Assembly (NCBI GenBank): GCA_016721435.1
Contig: JADKIC010000026.1
Location: forward strand, 18,922 to 82,921
DNA from: Bacteroidota bacterium
GTDB lineage: Bacteria > Bacteroidota > Bacteroidia > AKYH767-A > OLB10
Reading direction: 5' to 3'
Length of the DNA stretch: 64,000 bases
Shown here: positions 32,041-41,845 of the stretch, in pieces
Position numbering within the stretch: position 1 is the stretch's first letter
Layout: each line of letters starts with the position of its first letter
The notes under the pieces: model-generated
Seen by the model: only the letters and a program-made list of their open reading frames with translations
Told to the model about the DNA's origin: nothing
Database searches by the model: none
Position numbers and translations under genes: made by a program

Positions 32041-33534
32041 TTATAATTTATCAAAAGAATAATTTCGCAAGAACTGCACTGCCGCTTCAATATCTTTGTA
32101 CAGGACACGATCCTTTTCTACAAAGGGAACCACCTTTCTGAAATCTTTCAGTAAAAGTTCAAGATTATCAGACGTGCGAAGAGGTCGGCGGAATTCCATC
32201 GCCTGTGAAGCATTCATCAATTCAATGGCAAGCACTTTCTCAATATTCAACACCACCTTGCGAAGTTTGGTAGCCGCATTGGCTCCCATACTCACATGAT
32301 CTTCCTGTCCGTTGGAAGATACAATGGAATCTACTGAGGCCGGTGTGCAAAATTGTTTATTCTGACTCACAATGGAAGCCGCCGTGTATTGCGGAATCAT
32401 AAAACCGGAATCGAGTCCGGGATTGGCGACCAGAAAGGGAGGTAATTCGCGCAATCCTGCTATTAACTGATAGGTTCTTCTTTCACTGATACTTCCCAAC
32501 TCTGCCATTGCAATAGCGAGAAAATCCATCGCTAACGCCAGTGGCTGTCCGTGAAAATTTCCTGCCGAAATAATTAAATCCTGTTGTGGAAAAACCGTAG
32601 GGTTATCCGTTACCGAATTCATTTCAGTGAAAAATACATTCGCCACATAATTCAATGTATCCTTCGTCGCACCATGCACCTGCGGGATACAACGAAAAGC
32701 ATAAGGATCCTGAACATGTTTTTTCTTTCGCTCTATCATCTGACTTCCTTTCAAGAGCAATCGAAAACGTAATGCTGTATCTATTTGACCTGAATGTGGT
32801 CGCACCTCATGGACCAAATGGTGGAAGGGATCTAAACGACCATCATACCCATCCAGCGAAAGCGCACCGATAACATCTGCTGCTCTCTCGAGTTTATAAC
32901 TCTGCAACACCGACCAAACTCCATAGGCATTCATAAACTGTGTTCCGTTGAGTAAGGCCAAACCTTCCTTGGATTTTAATGAAACCGGTTTCAGTCCATG
33001 TTTACTCAACGCTTCTTCAGCAGCGATTTTCTCTCCATTCACCCGCACTTCTCCCATTCCAATTAAAGGCAATGAAAGATGAGCCAAAGGAGCGAGATCT
33101 CCAGAAGCACCTAAGGAACCTTGCTCATAAACCACAGGCAAAATTCCTCTGTTAAAAAATTCTATCAGCAACTGCACGGTTTCCACCTGCACACCACTAT
33201 TGCCATAACTCAAGCCCTGTATTTTCAGAAAGAGCATCAGGCGAACGATCTCTTCTGGCACTTCATCACCGGTACCGCAAGCATGAGACATCACAAGATT
33301 CTGCTGCAATAAGCCTAAATCACTTTCTGAAATGGATTTATCATAGAGCGCACCGAAGCCGGTATTTATTCCATAATAAGCGGTATTGCTGCCATCCATT
33401 TTTGCATCAAGAAAATCGCGGCATGTTTGAATCTTCTTCTTAGCATCATCACCTAAAACCATCGTCGAATCCTTCTTCAGAATTTCCCTGATCTGATCAA
33501 ATGTGATGTGTTGAGATGAAATAATATGACCCAT
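32041..33534 (-). CDS. hutH: histidine ammonia-lyase
   Basis: Converts L-histidine to urocanate and ammonia, the first step of histidine degradation; cytoplasmic tetramer. The 497-residue protein has the MIO-forming Ala-Ser-Gly in GSLGASGDLAPLAH, the substrate-contact YGINTGFG near residue 55, and other conserved blocks NGTQFMNAYG, QDPYAFRCIPQVHGA, SAGNFHGQPLA, and S-SNGQEDHVSMG. The frame is intact. The start is only 2 bases after the hisS stop, and no other hut genes are nearby, so urocanate would be handled by genes elsewhere or released. Confidence 0.96.
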   Translation of the reverse strand: MGHIISSQHITFDQIREILKKDSTMVLGDDAKKKIQTCRDFLDAKMDGSNTAYYGINTGFGALYDKSISESDLGLLQQNLVMSHACGTGDEVPEEIVRLMLFLKIQGLSYGNSGVQVETVQLLIEFFNRGILPVVYEQGSLGASGDLAPLAHLSLPLIGMGEVRVNGEKIAAEEALSKHGLKPVSLKSKEGLALLNGTQFMNAYGVWSVLQSYKLERAADVIGALSLDGYDGRLDPFHHLVHEVRPHSGQIDTALRFRLLLKGSQMIERKKKHVQDPYAFRCIPQVHGATKDTLNYVANVFFTEMNSVTDNPTVFPQQDLIISAGNFHGQPLALAMDFLAIAMAELGSISERRTYQLIAGLRELPPFLVANPGLDSGFMIPQYTAASIVSQNKQFCTPASVDSIVSSNGQEDHVSMGANAATKLRKVVLNIEKVLAIELMNASQAMEFRRPLRTSDNLELLLKDFRKVVPFVEKDRVLYKDIEAAVQFLRNYSFDKL

Positions 33535-33536
33535 AT

Positions 33537-34928
33537 TTAATTTGTATTACTGACCATCATTGAAATTAATTCATCCACTGCTAATGGCTGCTGTGACCCT
33601 TCCGTCATGTTCTTTAACACCACCGTACCGGCCTTTCGCTCTTCAGATCCGGCCACAAGGACGAAGGGAATACCTCTGTCATCTGCATACGAAAACTGTT
33701 TTTTCATCTTGGCAGGATCGGGATACATTTCAGCGTTGACACCGGCCTTTCTCAACTGTTGCAACAGGCCCAGCGAGTAGGGAATATCTTCTTCACCAAA
33801 GTTCACCACCAAAATCTTCGTAGCAGCAGCATTTTGTTCCGGAAAAAGTTTTGCTTCTTCCAGCACATCGCAAATACGGTCCGCGCCAAAAGAAATACCC
33901 ACTCCCGACATTCCGGGCAATCCAAAAATTCCAGTCAGGTCATCGTATCGTCCACCGCCGCAAATACTCGACGTAAAAGAAGAGCGGGCATCGTCCACTT
34001 TTACTTCAAAAATAGCTCCCGTATAATAATTCAATCCACGGGCGAGCGTAATATCCAACTCATAACGGATATGGCTGAACGAAACAAGGCCGGCATAACC
34101 AAACAACTGTTCCACTTCGGCTATCCCTTGTTTACCAATTTCTGATTTCGCCAACAGTTCCTTCAACAAATTCAACTTCGCTGCATCATCTCCCTTAAAC
34201 TCCAGCAGGGGCTGTAACCCTTCAATTGCCTTTTCACTGACACCTTTTCCACGAAGTTCTTCCTTTACTTTCTCCACTCCTATCTTATCCAATTTATCAA
34301 TGGCAACGGTAATATCAATAATGCGTTCGGTCTCGCCCAACACTTCAGCTATACCGGATAAAATTTTTCTATTGTTAATCTGTATCAAGACTTTCAAATC
34401 CAGTTTCGCAAACACATCGTCCATCAATTGCATCAACTCCAGTTCGCATAGCAGTGAATTCGTGCCGATCACATCTGCATCGCATTGAAAAAATTCACGG
34501 TACCTCCCTTTCTGCGGACGATCGGCTCTCCATACCGGCTGAATCTGATAACGCTTAAACGGAAAGGTGATCTCGTGCTGATGCATGACTACGTATCGTG
34601 CGAATGGAACGGTGAGGTCATAGCGAAGGGCTTTCTCGGAAATTTTCAGCGAGAACGTTCGCTCTCCTCTTGATTTCACTTCCAATATTTCCTGATCATC
34701 TTTAAAGGTAGAAAAATAATTTCCGGAATTAAGAATTTTAAAAATCAACTTATCTCCTTCTTCACCATACTTCCCCATGAGCGTATCCAGATTTTCCATG
34801 GAAGGCGTTTCAAGTGGAAGGTATCCAAACCGCTGAAAGGAAGAACGAATAGTATCAAAGACATATTTCTTTTCAACATATCTTCGGAGAGAAATCCGGG
34901 TTCCTTTGGGAATTGCAACCTTAGCCAT
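33537..34928 (-). CDS. hisS: histidyl-tRNA synthetase
   Basis: Class II aminoacyl-tRNA synthetase charging tRNA-His. Of 463 residues: motif 1 region near FGYLPLETPSMEN, motif 2 in FKRYQIQPVWRADRPQKGRYREFFQCDADVIG, the histidine-binding signatures LARGLNYYTGAIFEVK and GGGRYDDLTG, and motif 3 GVGISFGADRI. The C-terminal anticodon-binding domain (KILVVNFGEEDIPYSLGLL to the end) is complete. It sits 3 bases after the DUF3226 gene and 2 bases before hutH in one direction, so it appears to be read on the same transcript as the AAA/TOPRIM pair. Intact frame. Confidence 0.97.
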   Translation of the reverse strand: MAKVAIPKGTRISLRRYVEKKYVFDTIRSSFQRFGYLPLETPSMENLDTLMGKYGEEGDKLIFKILNSGNYFSTFKDDQEILEVKSRGERTFSLKISEKALRYDLTVPFARYVVMHQHEITFPFKRYQIQPVWRADRPQKGRYREFFQCDADVIGTNSLLCELELMQLMDDVFAKLDLKVLIQINNRKILSGIAEVLGETERIIDITVAIDKLDKIGVEKVKEELRGKGVSEKAIEGLQPLLEFKGDDAAKLNLLKELLAKSEIGKQGIAEVEQLFGYAGLVSFSHIRYELDITLARGLNYYTGAIFEVKVDDARSSFTSSICGGGRYDDLTGIFGLPGMSGVGISFGADRICDVLEEAKLFPEQNAAATKILVVNFGEEDIPYSLGLLQQLRKAGVNAEMYPDPAKMKKQFSYADDRGIPFVLVAGSEERKAGTVVLKNMTEGSQQPLAVDELISMMVSNTN

Positions 34929-34931
34929 AAT

Positions 34932-35534
34932 TTAATCTAACAAAAATTCTTTTAACTTATTCAACTCCGGTGATTCTATATTCCAATTACCCTCATTTAA
35001 CAGATCCTCGAAAGTATAATCCCTTTTACTATACTTATTGCTATTAAAGATTATTCCACAATAAGCATGAATTCTGGGCTTTGGAATGTTATAAACAACT
35101 TTTTTATCCAATTCAGAGATGCAGTTTAAATATGCTTCAAAACAATTATCAATTGACTTATTTTGATCCGGAATGATTTTAATTAATAAGTCCTCAACAC
35201 AACCACTTGCTTCATTATTTGGAAGAAAATATAAATCAAAATCGACTTTCAATTCATCACTAAATAAACGCAACTCTTTTTGCTTTTCAGAAATATCGTC
35301 ATCAGCATCTAAAATAATTTTAATGACTTTCCCTTCTAAAGATGCTTTCTGTATACGTGGCCCGTAAGCTTTGATCAGTTTTGTATGATTGCCACCGATT
35401 TTAACAATTTCAAATTGCGACAAATCTATGCTCAAAGAAACAAATATCGCTTTAAGCAAAATTACATCCCATTCACCTACAGCAAAACAAACAATTTGCT
35501 TTTTCAATACTCGTATTACACTATCTGACTTCAT
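34932..35534 (-). CDS. DUF3226 TOPRIM-like protein, candidate defence effector
   Basis: Protein of about 200 residues matching the DUF3226/TOPRIM layout. The catalytic-type Glu is in FAVGEWDVILLKAIF, an IGG strand follows, the metal-binding D-x-D is in KIILDADDD, and the family-typical LPNNEASGCVEDLLI and C-terminal NEGNWNIESPELNKLKEFL are present. The predicted start is ATG 35534, which overlaps the end of the ATPase gene by 14 bases; an earlier in-frame ATG at 35600 would overlap more. The coupling to an OLD-like ATPase is the arrangement of ATPase plus stand-alone TOPRIM nuclease pairs such as PARIS (AriA/AriB) and RloA/RloB. DNA or RNA cleavage is inferred, not shown. The DNA is visibly more AT-rich than hisS. 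Confidence 0.8.
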   Translation of the reverse strand: MKSDSVIRVLKKQIVCFAVGEWDVILLKAIFVSLSIDLSQFEIVKIGGNHTKLIKAYGPRIQKASLEGKVIKIILDADDDISEKQKELRLFSDELKVDFDLYFLPNNEASGCVEDLLIKIIPDQNKSIDNCFEAYLNCISELDKKVVYNIPKPRIHAYCGIIFNSNKYSKRDYTFEDLLNEGNWNIESPELNKLKEFLLD

Positions 35535-36603
35535 TTCCTTCTGAAAGCATTGTTGAAAATTCATTAAATGTATACGTGACTGATTTAACTGCCTTATCAA
35601 CTCCTCTAAAGAGATTAATCACCCTTGCATCATTCTTATAATTTTCATTATTAGAAACAACTTTTTCAAAGGCATTTATACATTCTAAACTATGAGTAGT
35701 CATAAATAATTGAACGCGATGTTCAAAAGCTGCTTTAATCAGTACCTCAAACATTAAATCATACTTCTTATAATAAAAACCATTGTCGACTTCATCAATA
35801 AGTAGAAATTTGTCCTTACAACTCAATACCTCTAATAAATATCTAAATAATTTAAGCATTCCATCTCCAAAAATTGAAATTGGAATCGGACTATTATTTC
35901 CTTCAAGAACAATACAAATGATGGGATATCCTTTAATAATAGTAGTACTTATAATTATATCACTTATTGGCTCACCCAATCCGCGCTTTAAAACTTCAAT
36001 CAATTGCAATTTATATTGATAATCTATACCTACTAAATTCGAAAAATAACCAACCAAATCATCATCGTAACTTCCCCGCATAGGAATGAAGGGGAGATAA
36101 CCTGCAAAACGCATAAACTGAAGCTGGCTTTTAAAATAAACTTCCTTTTTACGAGTAGACAACTTAAAAACTTCATTTGAACTTAGACTAGTTTTCTCTC
36201 GAAAATATGCTGGTAATTTCAACTTGAATTTTTCAATTTCATCCATACTCATTACATCCACATTTCTCTTCTCAAAATTCGCCACTTGAGTATCCCCACC
36301 TCTTTCCTTGAAATTTATAGTAATAACATCTCTTGAGCTATTAAAGTCAAAATAATAATCTAACAAGTCAGTTTCATGAAAACTTGCTTGCATTTTGGCA
36401 GAACTAAATCTCCAACCTATTGCTCCATCAAGAAAACCACCTATATTTTCAACTTCTTCAGAGGTAAAAAGTATAGATTCTAATAAAGATGTTTTTCCTA
36501 CATTATTGTCACCAAGTATAACGTTGAACTGTCCGATATTTGACACGGTCAACCCATCCAACCCTTTATACCCCTTTAATTCAATTTGCTCAATAAATTT
36601 CAT
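35521..36603 (-). CDS. AAA15/OLD-like ATPase, candidate defence sensor
   Basis: SMC/OLD-type ABC-fold ATPase of 360 residues. The N-terminal strand FIEQIELKGYKGLDGL leads into Walker A LGDNNVGKTSLLESILF near residue 30. A diverged middle region of about 150 residues follows. A signature-like SIFGDGMLKLFRYLLEVL precedes Walker B KFLLIDEVDNGFYY, and a switch His lies in QLFMTTHSLECINAF. There is no fused TOPRIM domain; that function is on the overlapping downstream gene. The start is 12 bases after the ettA stop. The low GC content (14 G+C in the 60 bases at 35641-35700) contrasts with its neighbours and suggests acquisition. OLD/AAA15 membership is clear by motif; an anti-phage role is inferred from the pair. 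Confidence 0.82.
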   Translation of the reverse strand: MKFIEQIELKGYKGLDGLTVSNIGQFNVILGDNNVGKTSLLESILFTSEEVENIGGFLDGAIGWRFSSAKMQASFHETDLLDYYFDFNSSRDVITINFKERGGDTQVANFEKRNVDVMSMDEIEKFKLKLPAYFREKTSLSSNEVFKLSTRKKEVYFKSQLQFMRFAGYLPFIPMRGSYDDDLVGYFSNLVGIDYQYKLQLIEVLKRGLGEPISDIIISTTIIKGYPIICIVLEGNNSPIPISIFGDGMLKLFRYLLEVLSCKDKFLLIDEVDNGFYYKKYDLMFEVLIKAAFEHRVQLFMTTHSLECINAFEKVVSNNENYKNDARVINLFRGVDKAVKSVTYTFNEFSTMLSEGNEVR

Positions 36604-36615
36604 TTTTATAATTTA

Positions 36616-38290
36616 TTAAACTGTTAGCTTCTTATACCTGAATCGCTTCGGTTCCACATTACCCAAACGTTTCTTCTTGGCTTCTTCATAGTCGGTGTAA
36701 CCACCTTCAAAGAAGTACACTTGTGAATCACCTTCAAAGGCGAGAATATGTACACACGCGGTCAAGGAACCAGCGATCATGGGAGATGATAACCGCGCAT
36801 CCTGCAAAATTTTCCAGCGCTTCTTCCAATGCCCGGAGTGTATTGATGTCAATATCATTCGTCGGTTCATCCAGCAACAGTACATTGGCACCTGTTTTAA
36901 GTGTCATCGCCAGATGGACACGATTTCGTTCTCCACCCGACAATACACCTACTTTCTTTCCCTGATCCGCTCCATTGAAATTGAACTTTGAAATATAACT
37001 TCTGGCATTCACACTCTTATTGCCGATCATGATGCTATCCGATCCACCGGAAATTACTTCGAATACCGTCTTCTCCGGAAGGAGATCTTTATGGCTTTGA
37101 TCAACGTATCCTACAACCACCGTCTCACCAACTTTAAAAGTTCCACTATCAGGCTCTTCTATTCCCATAATCATTCTGAACAATGTCGTTTTACCAACAC
37201 CGTTCGGACCGATGATACCTACAATACCTGCCTGAGGCAATGCAAAACTAAGGTCATCAATCAGTAAGCGATCACCATAACCTTTACTCACATGATCCGC
37301 TTTGATCACCTGCGATCCCAAGCGCGGACCGGCAGGAATGAAAATCTCCAGTTTATCTTCTTTATCCTTGGTTTCCTCATTCACCATTTTATCATAGGCC
37401 TGCAAACGTGCTTTGGACTTGGCATGTCTGGCCTTAGGCGACATCCTCACCCACTCCAACTCCCGCTCCAGGGTTTTACGACGCTTGCTCTCTGTCTTTT
37501 CTTCCTGCTCCAGTCGTTTTCCTTTTTGCTCCAGCCAACTCGAATAATTCCCTTGCCATGGAATTCCTTCTCCACGATCCAGTTCTAAAATCCATCCGGC
37601 AACATTATCGAGGAAATAACGGTCATGGGTTACCGCAATTACGGTGCCTTTGTATTGTTGCAAATGATGCTCGAGCCATTCTACGCTCTCCGCATCCAGA
37701 TGGTTGGTGGGCTCATCCAGCAATAAAATCTCCGGCTCCTGCAACAATAAACGACAAAGTGCCAATCGGCGACGTTCTCCACCGGATAAAATACTCACAG
37801 GAGTTTCCGGTTCAGGACAACGCAGCGCATCCATAGCTACTTCCACTCTATTATCCAGTTCCCAGGCTCCGGCGGCATCAATTTTATCCATCAAATCCGC
37901 TTGACGTTCGATGAGCTTATTCATCGCATCATCGTCGAGGGGTTCACCCAATTTGTTGTTGACATCTTCGTACTCCTGTAGCAAATCAACAATCGGCTGC
38001 ACGCCTTCCATCACAATTTCCCTTGCTGTTTTATTCTCATCCAGATCCGGTTCCTGTGAAAGAAATCCCACTCTGTAGCCGGGAGAGAATACTACTTCGC
38101 CCTGGAAAGATTTTTCCAAACCCGCGATAATTCTCAGCAAGGTTGATTTTCCGGAACCGTTTAAACCGAGAATTCCAATCTTAGCCCCGTAAAAGAAACT
38201 CAGATAGATATTCTTAAGTACTTGTTTTTGAGGGGGATAAACCTTACTTACCCCAACCATTGAAAAAATAATTTTGCGATCGTCCGCCAT
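36616..38290 (-). CDS. ettA: energy-dependent translational throttle protein EttA (frameshifted)
   Basis: ABC-F ATPase that binds the ribosomal E site and gates the first steps of elongation according to ATP/ADP. Two ABC domains: Walker A GILGLNGSGKSTLLRI with LSGGERRRLALCRLLL and ILLLDEPTNHLDA, then GIIGPNGVGKTTLFRM with LSGGERNRVHLAMTL and VLLLDEPTNDID. The P-site tRNA interaction linker lies between (GKRLEQEEKTESKRRKTLE). About 558 residues, as expected for EttA. Frames 36734-38353 and 36616-36891 overlap as one gene; a base is lost near 36750 (RVCT-HILAFEGDSQ). ATG 38290 gives the conserved start (DRKIIFSMVGVSKVYPP). First gene of the minus-strand run. Confidence 0.94.
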
Positions 38291-38321
38291 TTCTAAGTGC
38301 TTGATTAATGTAACTTTATGG

Positions 38322-38358
38322 CCTTCCTGTCTGTTAAGAAGGAAGGACTGCAAATGTA
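38322..38358 (-). promoter_or_regulatory. ettA promoter element and leader hairpin
   Basis: On the minus strand TACATTTG (38351-38358) matches the -7 consensus. The resulting leader of about 55 bases contains an inverted repeat, CCTTCCT with AGGAAGG (about 38323-38345), which could fold just upstream of the ettA start. A -33 element is not clear. Confidence 0.45.
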
Positions 38359-38411
38359 CCCCTTTCTACTGATAGAGAAAAGGAAAAAATAGCATTTCAA
38401 AACATCAAATC

Positions 38412-40546
38412 ATGCGTGTACTACTACTTCTTCTGCTTAGCCTTATGACCTCTTCGGCCATCGGTCAACAAACTAGGCTGAGCTATCGTCTTCAAAAATT
38501 AGCTCTTGACAGAGAGAAAATGAATGAGCCAATAGCCGTGCTCATCAAGGGAGACGTGATCTATTTGAAAGAAGAAATAAAGCGTTTGAACGGAGTTGTA
38601 AAATTTACTTCCGGGAATATATGTTCGGCCATTCTTCCTGCAGGAAACCTCCTGACGCTAAGCGACAACGCTAAAGTGGTGCGTATCGAAGAGGGCCGGG
38701 TCAACGTGCAGGCCTTAAAGGATAAAATGCTGATCAATAATCGCATTGATCTGGTGCATCAGGGCGTTTCACCGTTGATTCAGGGATACGATGGTTCGGG
38801 AGTTATTGCGGGAATCATTGATACCGGCCTGGATTTTACACATCCCGATTTCAAAGATAGTTTAGGACAAAGTCGTGTTTTATGGATATGGGATCACTTG
38901 CTGGCAAATGGAACCAATACTCCGCTGCCCTATAATTACGGACAAGAATTTTCTAAAGCAGCTATTGACGCCGGAAATGCATCAACCCATGTAGACCAAA
39001 CTGCGCACGGAACACATGTAACCGGAATAGCGACTGCAAACGGTGACTCTCTCGCTGCCTTTAAAGGCGCTGCTCCAAAGGCTGATATTATCGCCGTATC
39101 GCTTAACTTCAATATCGACGATGAAACCTGGCTGAGCAGTATTGCCGATGCCGTACATTATATTTTCTCTAAAGCAGATTCATTGAACAAACCTTGTGTC
39201 ATCAATATCAGTGCAGGCACCTATTTAGGTTCGCATGATGGAAAAGATTTACAGGCAGAAGCCATCGACAATCTCATCACTGCTCAAAACGGAAGAATGG
39301 TAGTAGCTGCAGCAGGAAATGCCGGTAACTATCCGCTCCACCTCCGACATCAACCCAACAACGACTCCACCTTCACCTGGTTTAGACAAACATCCGCCAA
39401 TCCGGTTTACATTGAATTTTGGGCGGACACCGCCAATTTAAATGCGGTCCAATTTACGATCGGTGCAGACATGACTACACCTTCATATACTAACCGCGCA
39501 CAGCTTCCTTGGACCACCATCGCACCTCAGATCGGTGTATTGGGTACGGATACCTTGTGGAGTTTCAATGGTAACAGAATAGCCATTGTTCAAACTTACG
39601 GTCAATTAATCGGCGACCGGTATAGTATGGTTTATAATATCATTCCGGATCCACAACGTACTATTTCCGTCTGATGGCGAAAGGATCAGGAGCATATGAT
39701 GTCTGGAGTTTTGATATGGTTTCTTCCGGATTACCTTCATCGGCTTCCTATCCGGCTATTGTCAAATACAAGTTACCTGATTTTGCACAAAATATTTGCA
39801 GCTCCTTTCAATGCAGTGATATCGTTTTATGTGTGGGTCAATATGTAAATAGAAATAATTACATTGATGTAAATGGAAATCTTCAAACCTTCGCCACTAC
39901 AGAGGGGGCACTGGGCGCCAGTTCGAGTCGTGGACCGACACGCGATGGCCGGATAAAACCGGACATCACTTCTACAGGAGAGGTTACCTTAGCTTCTTTA
40001 AAACTATCCAGTGCCGCCTGGTTTTTGGCGAATCAACCGTTTAAGCTGGCACAAGGTGGAATGCATATACGTGATGGAGGAACTTCCTCAGCAGCTCCGG
40101 TAGTTGCAGGTGCAATAGCCTTATATCTACAAAAAAATCCAACTGCAGATTGGCAAGACATCCGCAACCGTGTACTTCTCTGTTCCAAACAGGATAATTT
40201 TACAGGAAGCAATCTCCCGAATAATAGTTGGGGAATAGGAAAGTTCGATGCATTTAGCATGGTGAGTGGTTGTGCCGCTTTATCTGTAGATGAGAAGAAT
40301 AGCAGGCAACTGTTGATTTACCCCAATCCAACGGGTGATCGACTAACGGTGCGCAGTAACGATAATATTCAAATCAGCGGCGTGGTAGTCTATAATTCAT
40401 TAGGGGAGCGGATTCTTGACAATAAGCCTAATTTACTAACTGAAGAAATGACTTTATCGCTTTCCGGATTCCCTTCCGGCATGTATATGATTGTGACGGA
40501 CCTGAAGAATGGAAAACGCTTTTCAGGTACAATAATTAAAGAATAA
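38412..40546 (+). CDS. secreted subtilisin-like serine protease with T9SS sorting domain (frameshifted)
   Basis: S8-family protease of about 711 residues. Signal peptide MRVLLLLLLSLMTSSAIGQ; prodomain-like region to about 110; catalytic Asp in IAGIIDTGLDFTHPDF, His in AHGTHVTGIAT, oxyanion Asn in VVAAAGNAGNYP, Ser in GGTSSAAPVVAGAIALY. After the catalytic domain a T9SS type-A sorting domain begins at LLIYPNPTGDRLTV and ends GKRFSGTIIKE. Frames 38412-39674 and 39674-40546 are one gene; the frame change near 39660 falls between the Asn and Ser motifs, and coding resumes as YYFRLMAKGSGAYDVW. Probably surface-displayed or released for protein degradation. Divergent from ettA. Confidence 0.92.
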
Positions 40547-40598
40547 TGGCAATTGATAATTCTTAGCGCGAAAACGTCCGATTAGTACCTCAATTTCT

Positions 40599-40606
40599 TA
40601 CTTTTG
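40599..40606 (+). promoter_or_regulatory. -7 promoter element at the UbiA-family gene
   Basis: TACTTTTG matches TAnnTTTG and ends 4 bases before the GTG at 40611. If used, transcription would begin at or within a few bases of the start codon, giving a nearly leaderless message. Chance occurrence is possible. Confidence 0.35.
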
Positions 40607-40610
40607 GAGC

Positions 40611-41471
40611 GTGTTTACTTCTATTAAAAATTACCTCTCGCTCGTAAAATTCTCTCATACGGTATTTGCATTACCCTTTGCCATGATTGGATTTTCGCTG
40701 GCTGTAAAAGATAATCCCGGTTCCTTCTCCTACCTTCTCGCATTGAAGGTGTTGCTTTGTATGATCTTTGCCCGCACAGCAGCCATGGCTTTTAACCGAT
40801 GGGCCGACAGGAATATTGATGCAAAAAATCCGAGAACGCTTATTCGGGAAATTCCTGCTGGATTGATCAGTGCTGATTCTGCTCTAAGATTCACTATCTT
40901 TAATTGCATTGGTTTTGTGATCACCACCTGGTTCATCAATCCCTTGTGTTTTGCACTTTCATTTGTTGCATTGGCCGTTGTACTTGGCTATTCCTATACG
41001 AAAAGATTTACTGCACTCTGTCATTTAGTACTTGGCCTGGGATTATCTCTGGCACCCATCGGCGCATGGATTGCAGTGACCGGCTCTTTCTCTTTACTTC
41101 CACTTTTATTTTCCTTCGCTGTACTTTGCTGGGTAAGTGGCTTTGATATTATCTATGCCTTACAGGATGAGCAATTCGATAAAAATCTTCAACTCTATTC
41201 CATACCTCGTATGGTTGGCCCCTCAAACGCGTTGAGAATTTCCAGAAACCTGCACGTCGCAGCGGCTCTCTTTTTACTTACCGGTGGTTTGCAAGGTCAT
41301 TTTGGAGCTATTTATTTTGCAGGCTGGGGCATCTTTACAGCATTACTGATTTATCAACATACCTTAGTAAAAGCAAATGATATCAGCAGAGTAAATCTCG
41401 CATTTTTTACTACTAACGGAATCGCCAGCGTGACATTTGCGGTTTTTTCCATTACCGATATTCTAATTTAA
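40611..41471 (+). CDS. UbiA-family prenyltransferase (MqnP/4-hydroxybenzoate type)
   Basis: Integral membrane aromatic prenyltransferase of 286 residues. The first Asp-rich motif is N-RWADRNIDAKN (NxxxDxxxD), and the second is DIIYALQDEQFDKNL (DxxxD), with YSYTKRFTALCHLVLGLGLSLAPIGAW between. About eight transmembrane helices are evident. In Bacteroidota this subtype usually serves menaquinone synthesis (futalosine-route MqnP), though 4-hydroxybenzoate prenylation is the classical label. The GTG at 40611 is the only start keeping the conserved KFSHTVFALPFAMIGF N-terminus. Intact frame. Confidence 0.88.
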   Translation: MFTSIKNYLSLVKFSHTVFALPFAMIGFSLAVKDNPGSFSYLLALKVLLCMIFARTAAMAFNRWADRNIDAKNPRTLIREIPAGLISADSALRFTIFNCIGFVITTWFINPLCFALSFVALAVVLGYSYTKRFTALCHLVLGLGLSLAPIGAWIAVTGSFSLLPLLFSFAVLCWVSGFDIIYALQDEQFDKNLQLYSIPRMVGPSNALRISRNLHVAAALFLLTGGLQGHFGAIYFAGWGIFTALLIYQHTLVKANDISRVNLAFFTTNGIASVTFAVFSITDILI

Positions 41472-41845
41472 ATAAATGTAATCCATCGTTATTGCATCTA
41501 TATTATACTATTTAATTATTGAACAATTCGGGAGGATTCACCTCCAAATAAATCACATCCGTTTATCAACCCTTATCGAAGAGCTAAAAACAAATTCAGA
41601 TTTTCTAATCGAAATAAGGATAAACATACCCACTCAAGAGTAGTGAAGCCCTCTCTACAAATTCGCCTTTACTACTAAAGATTTTAATCGTCGTACTGTT
41701 GCGAGAAGACACAAGGCTCCAGCAATACACTGGTAATGAGTAGGTAAAGTAGGTCGTATGGGCGATAAACGGAGTAGAAAATAAGCGGTCTTTTTTGTAA
41801 TTTCGCCACAACCTTTTCCATGAAGATGACATCGAATCCACTCCT
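41472..41845. other. intergenic region before the E1 gene
   Basis: A 374-base gap. The minus strand holds a 98-residue open frame (41605-41901) whose first third is antisense to the E1 start; its remainder (SLPVYCWSLVSSRNSTTIKIF) has some coding-like character but no recognisable family and no separate start. A -7-like TAATTTCG at 41798-41805 could serve the E1 gene. Otherwise I see nothing. Confidence 0.4.
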
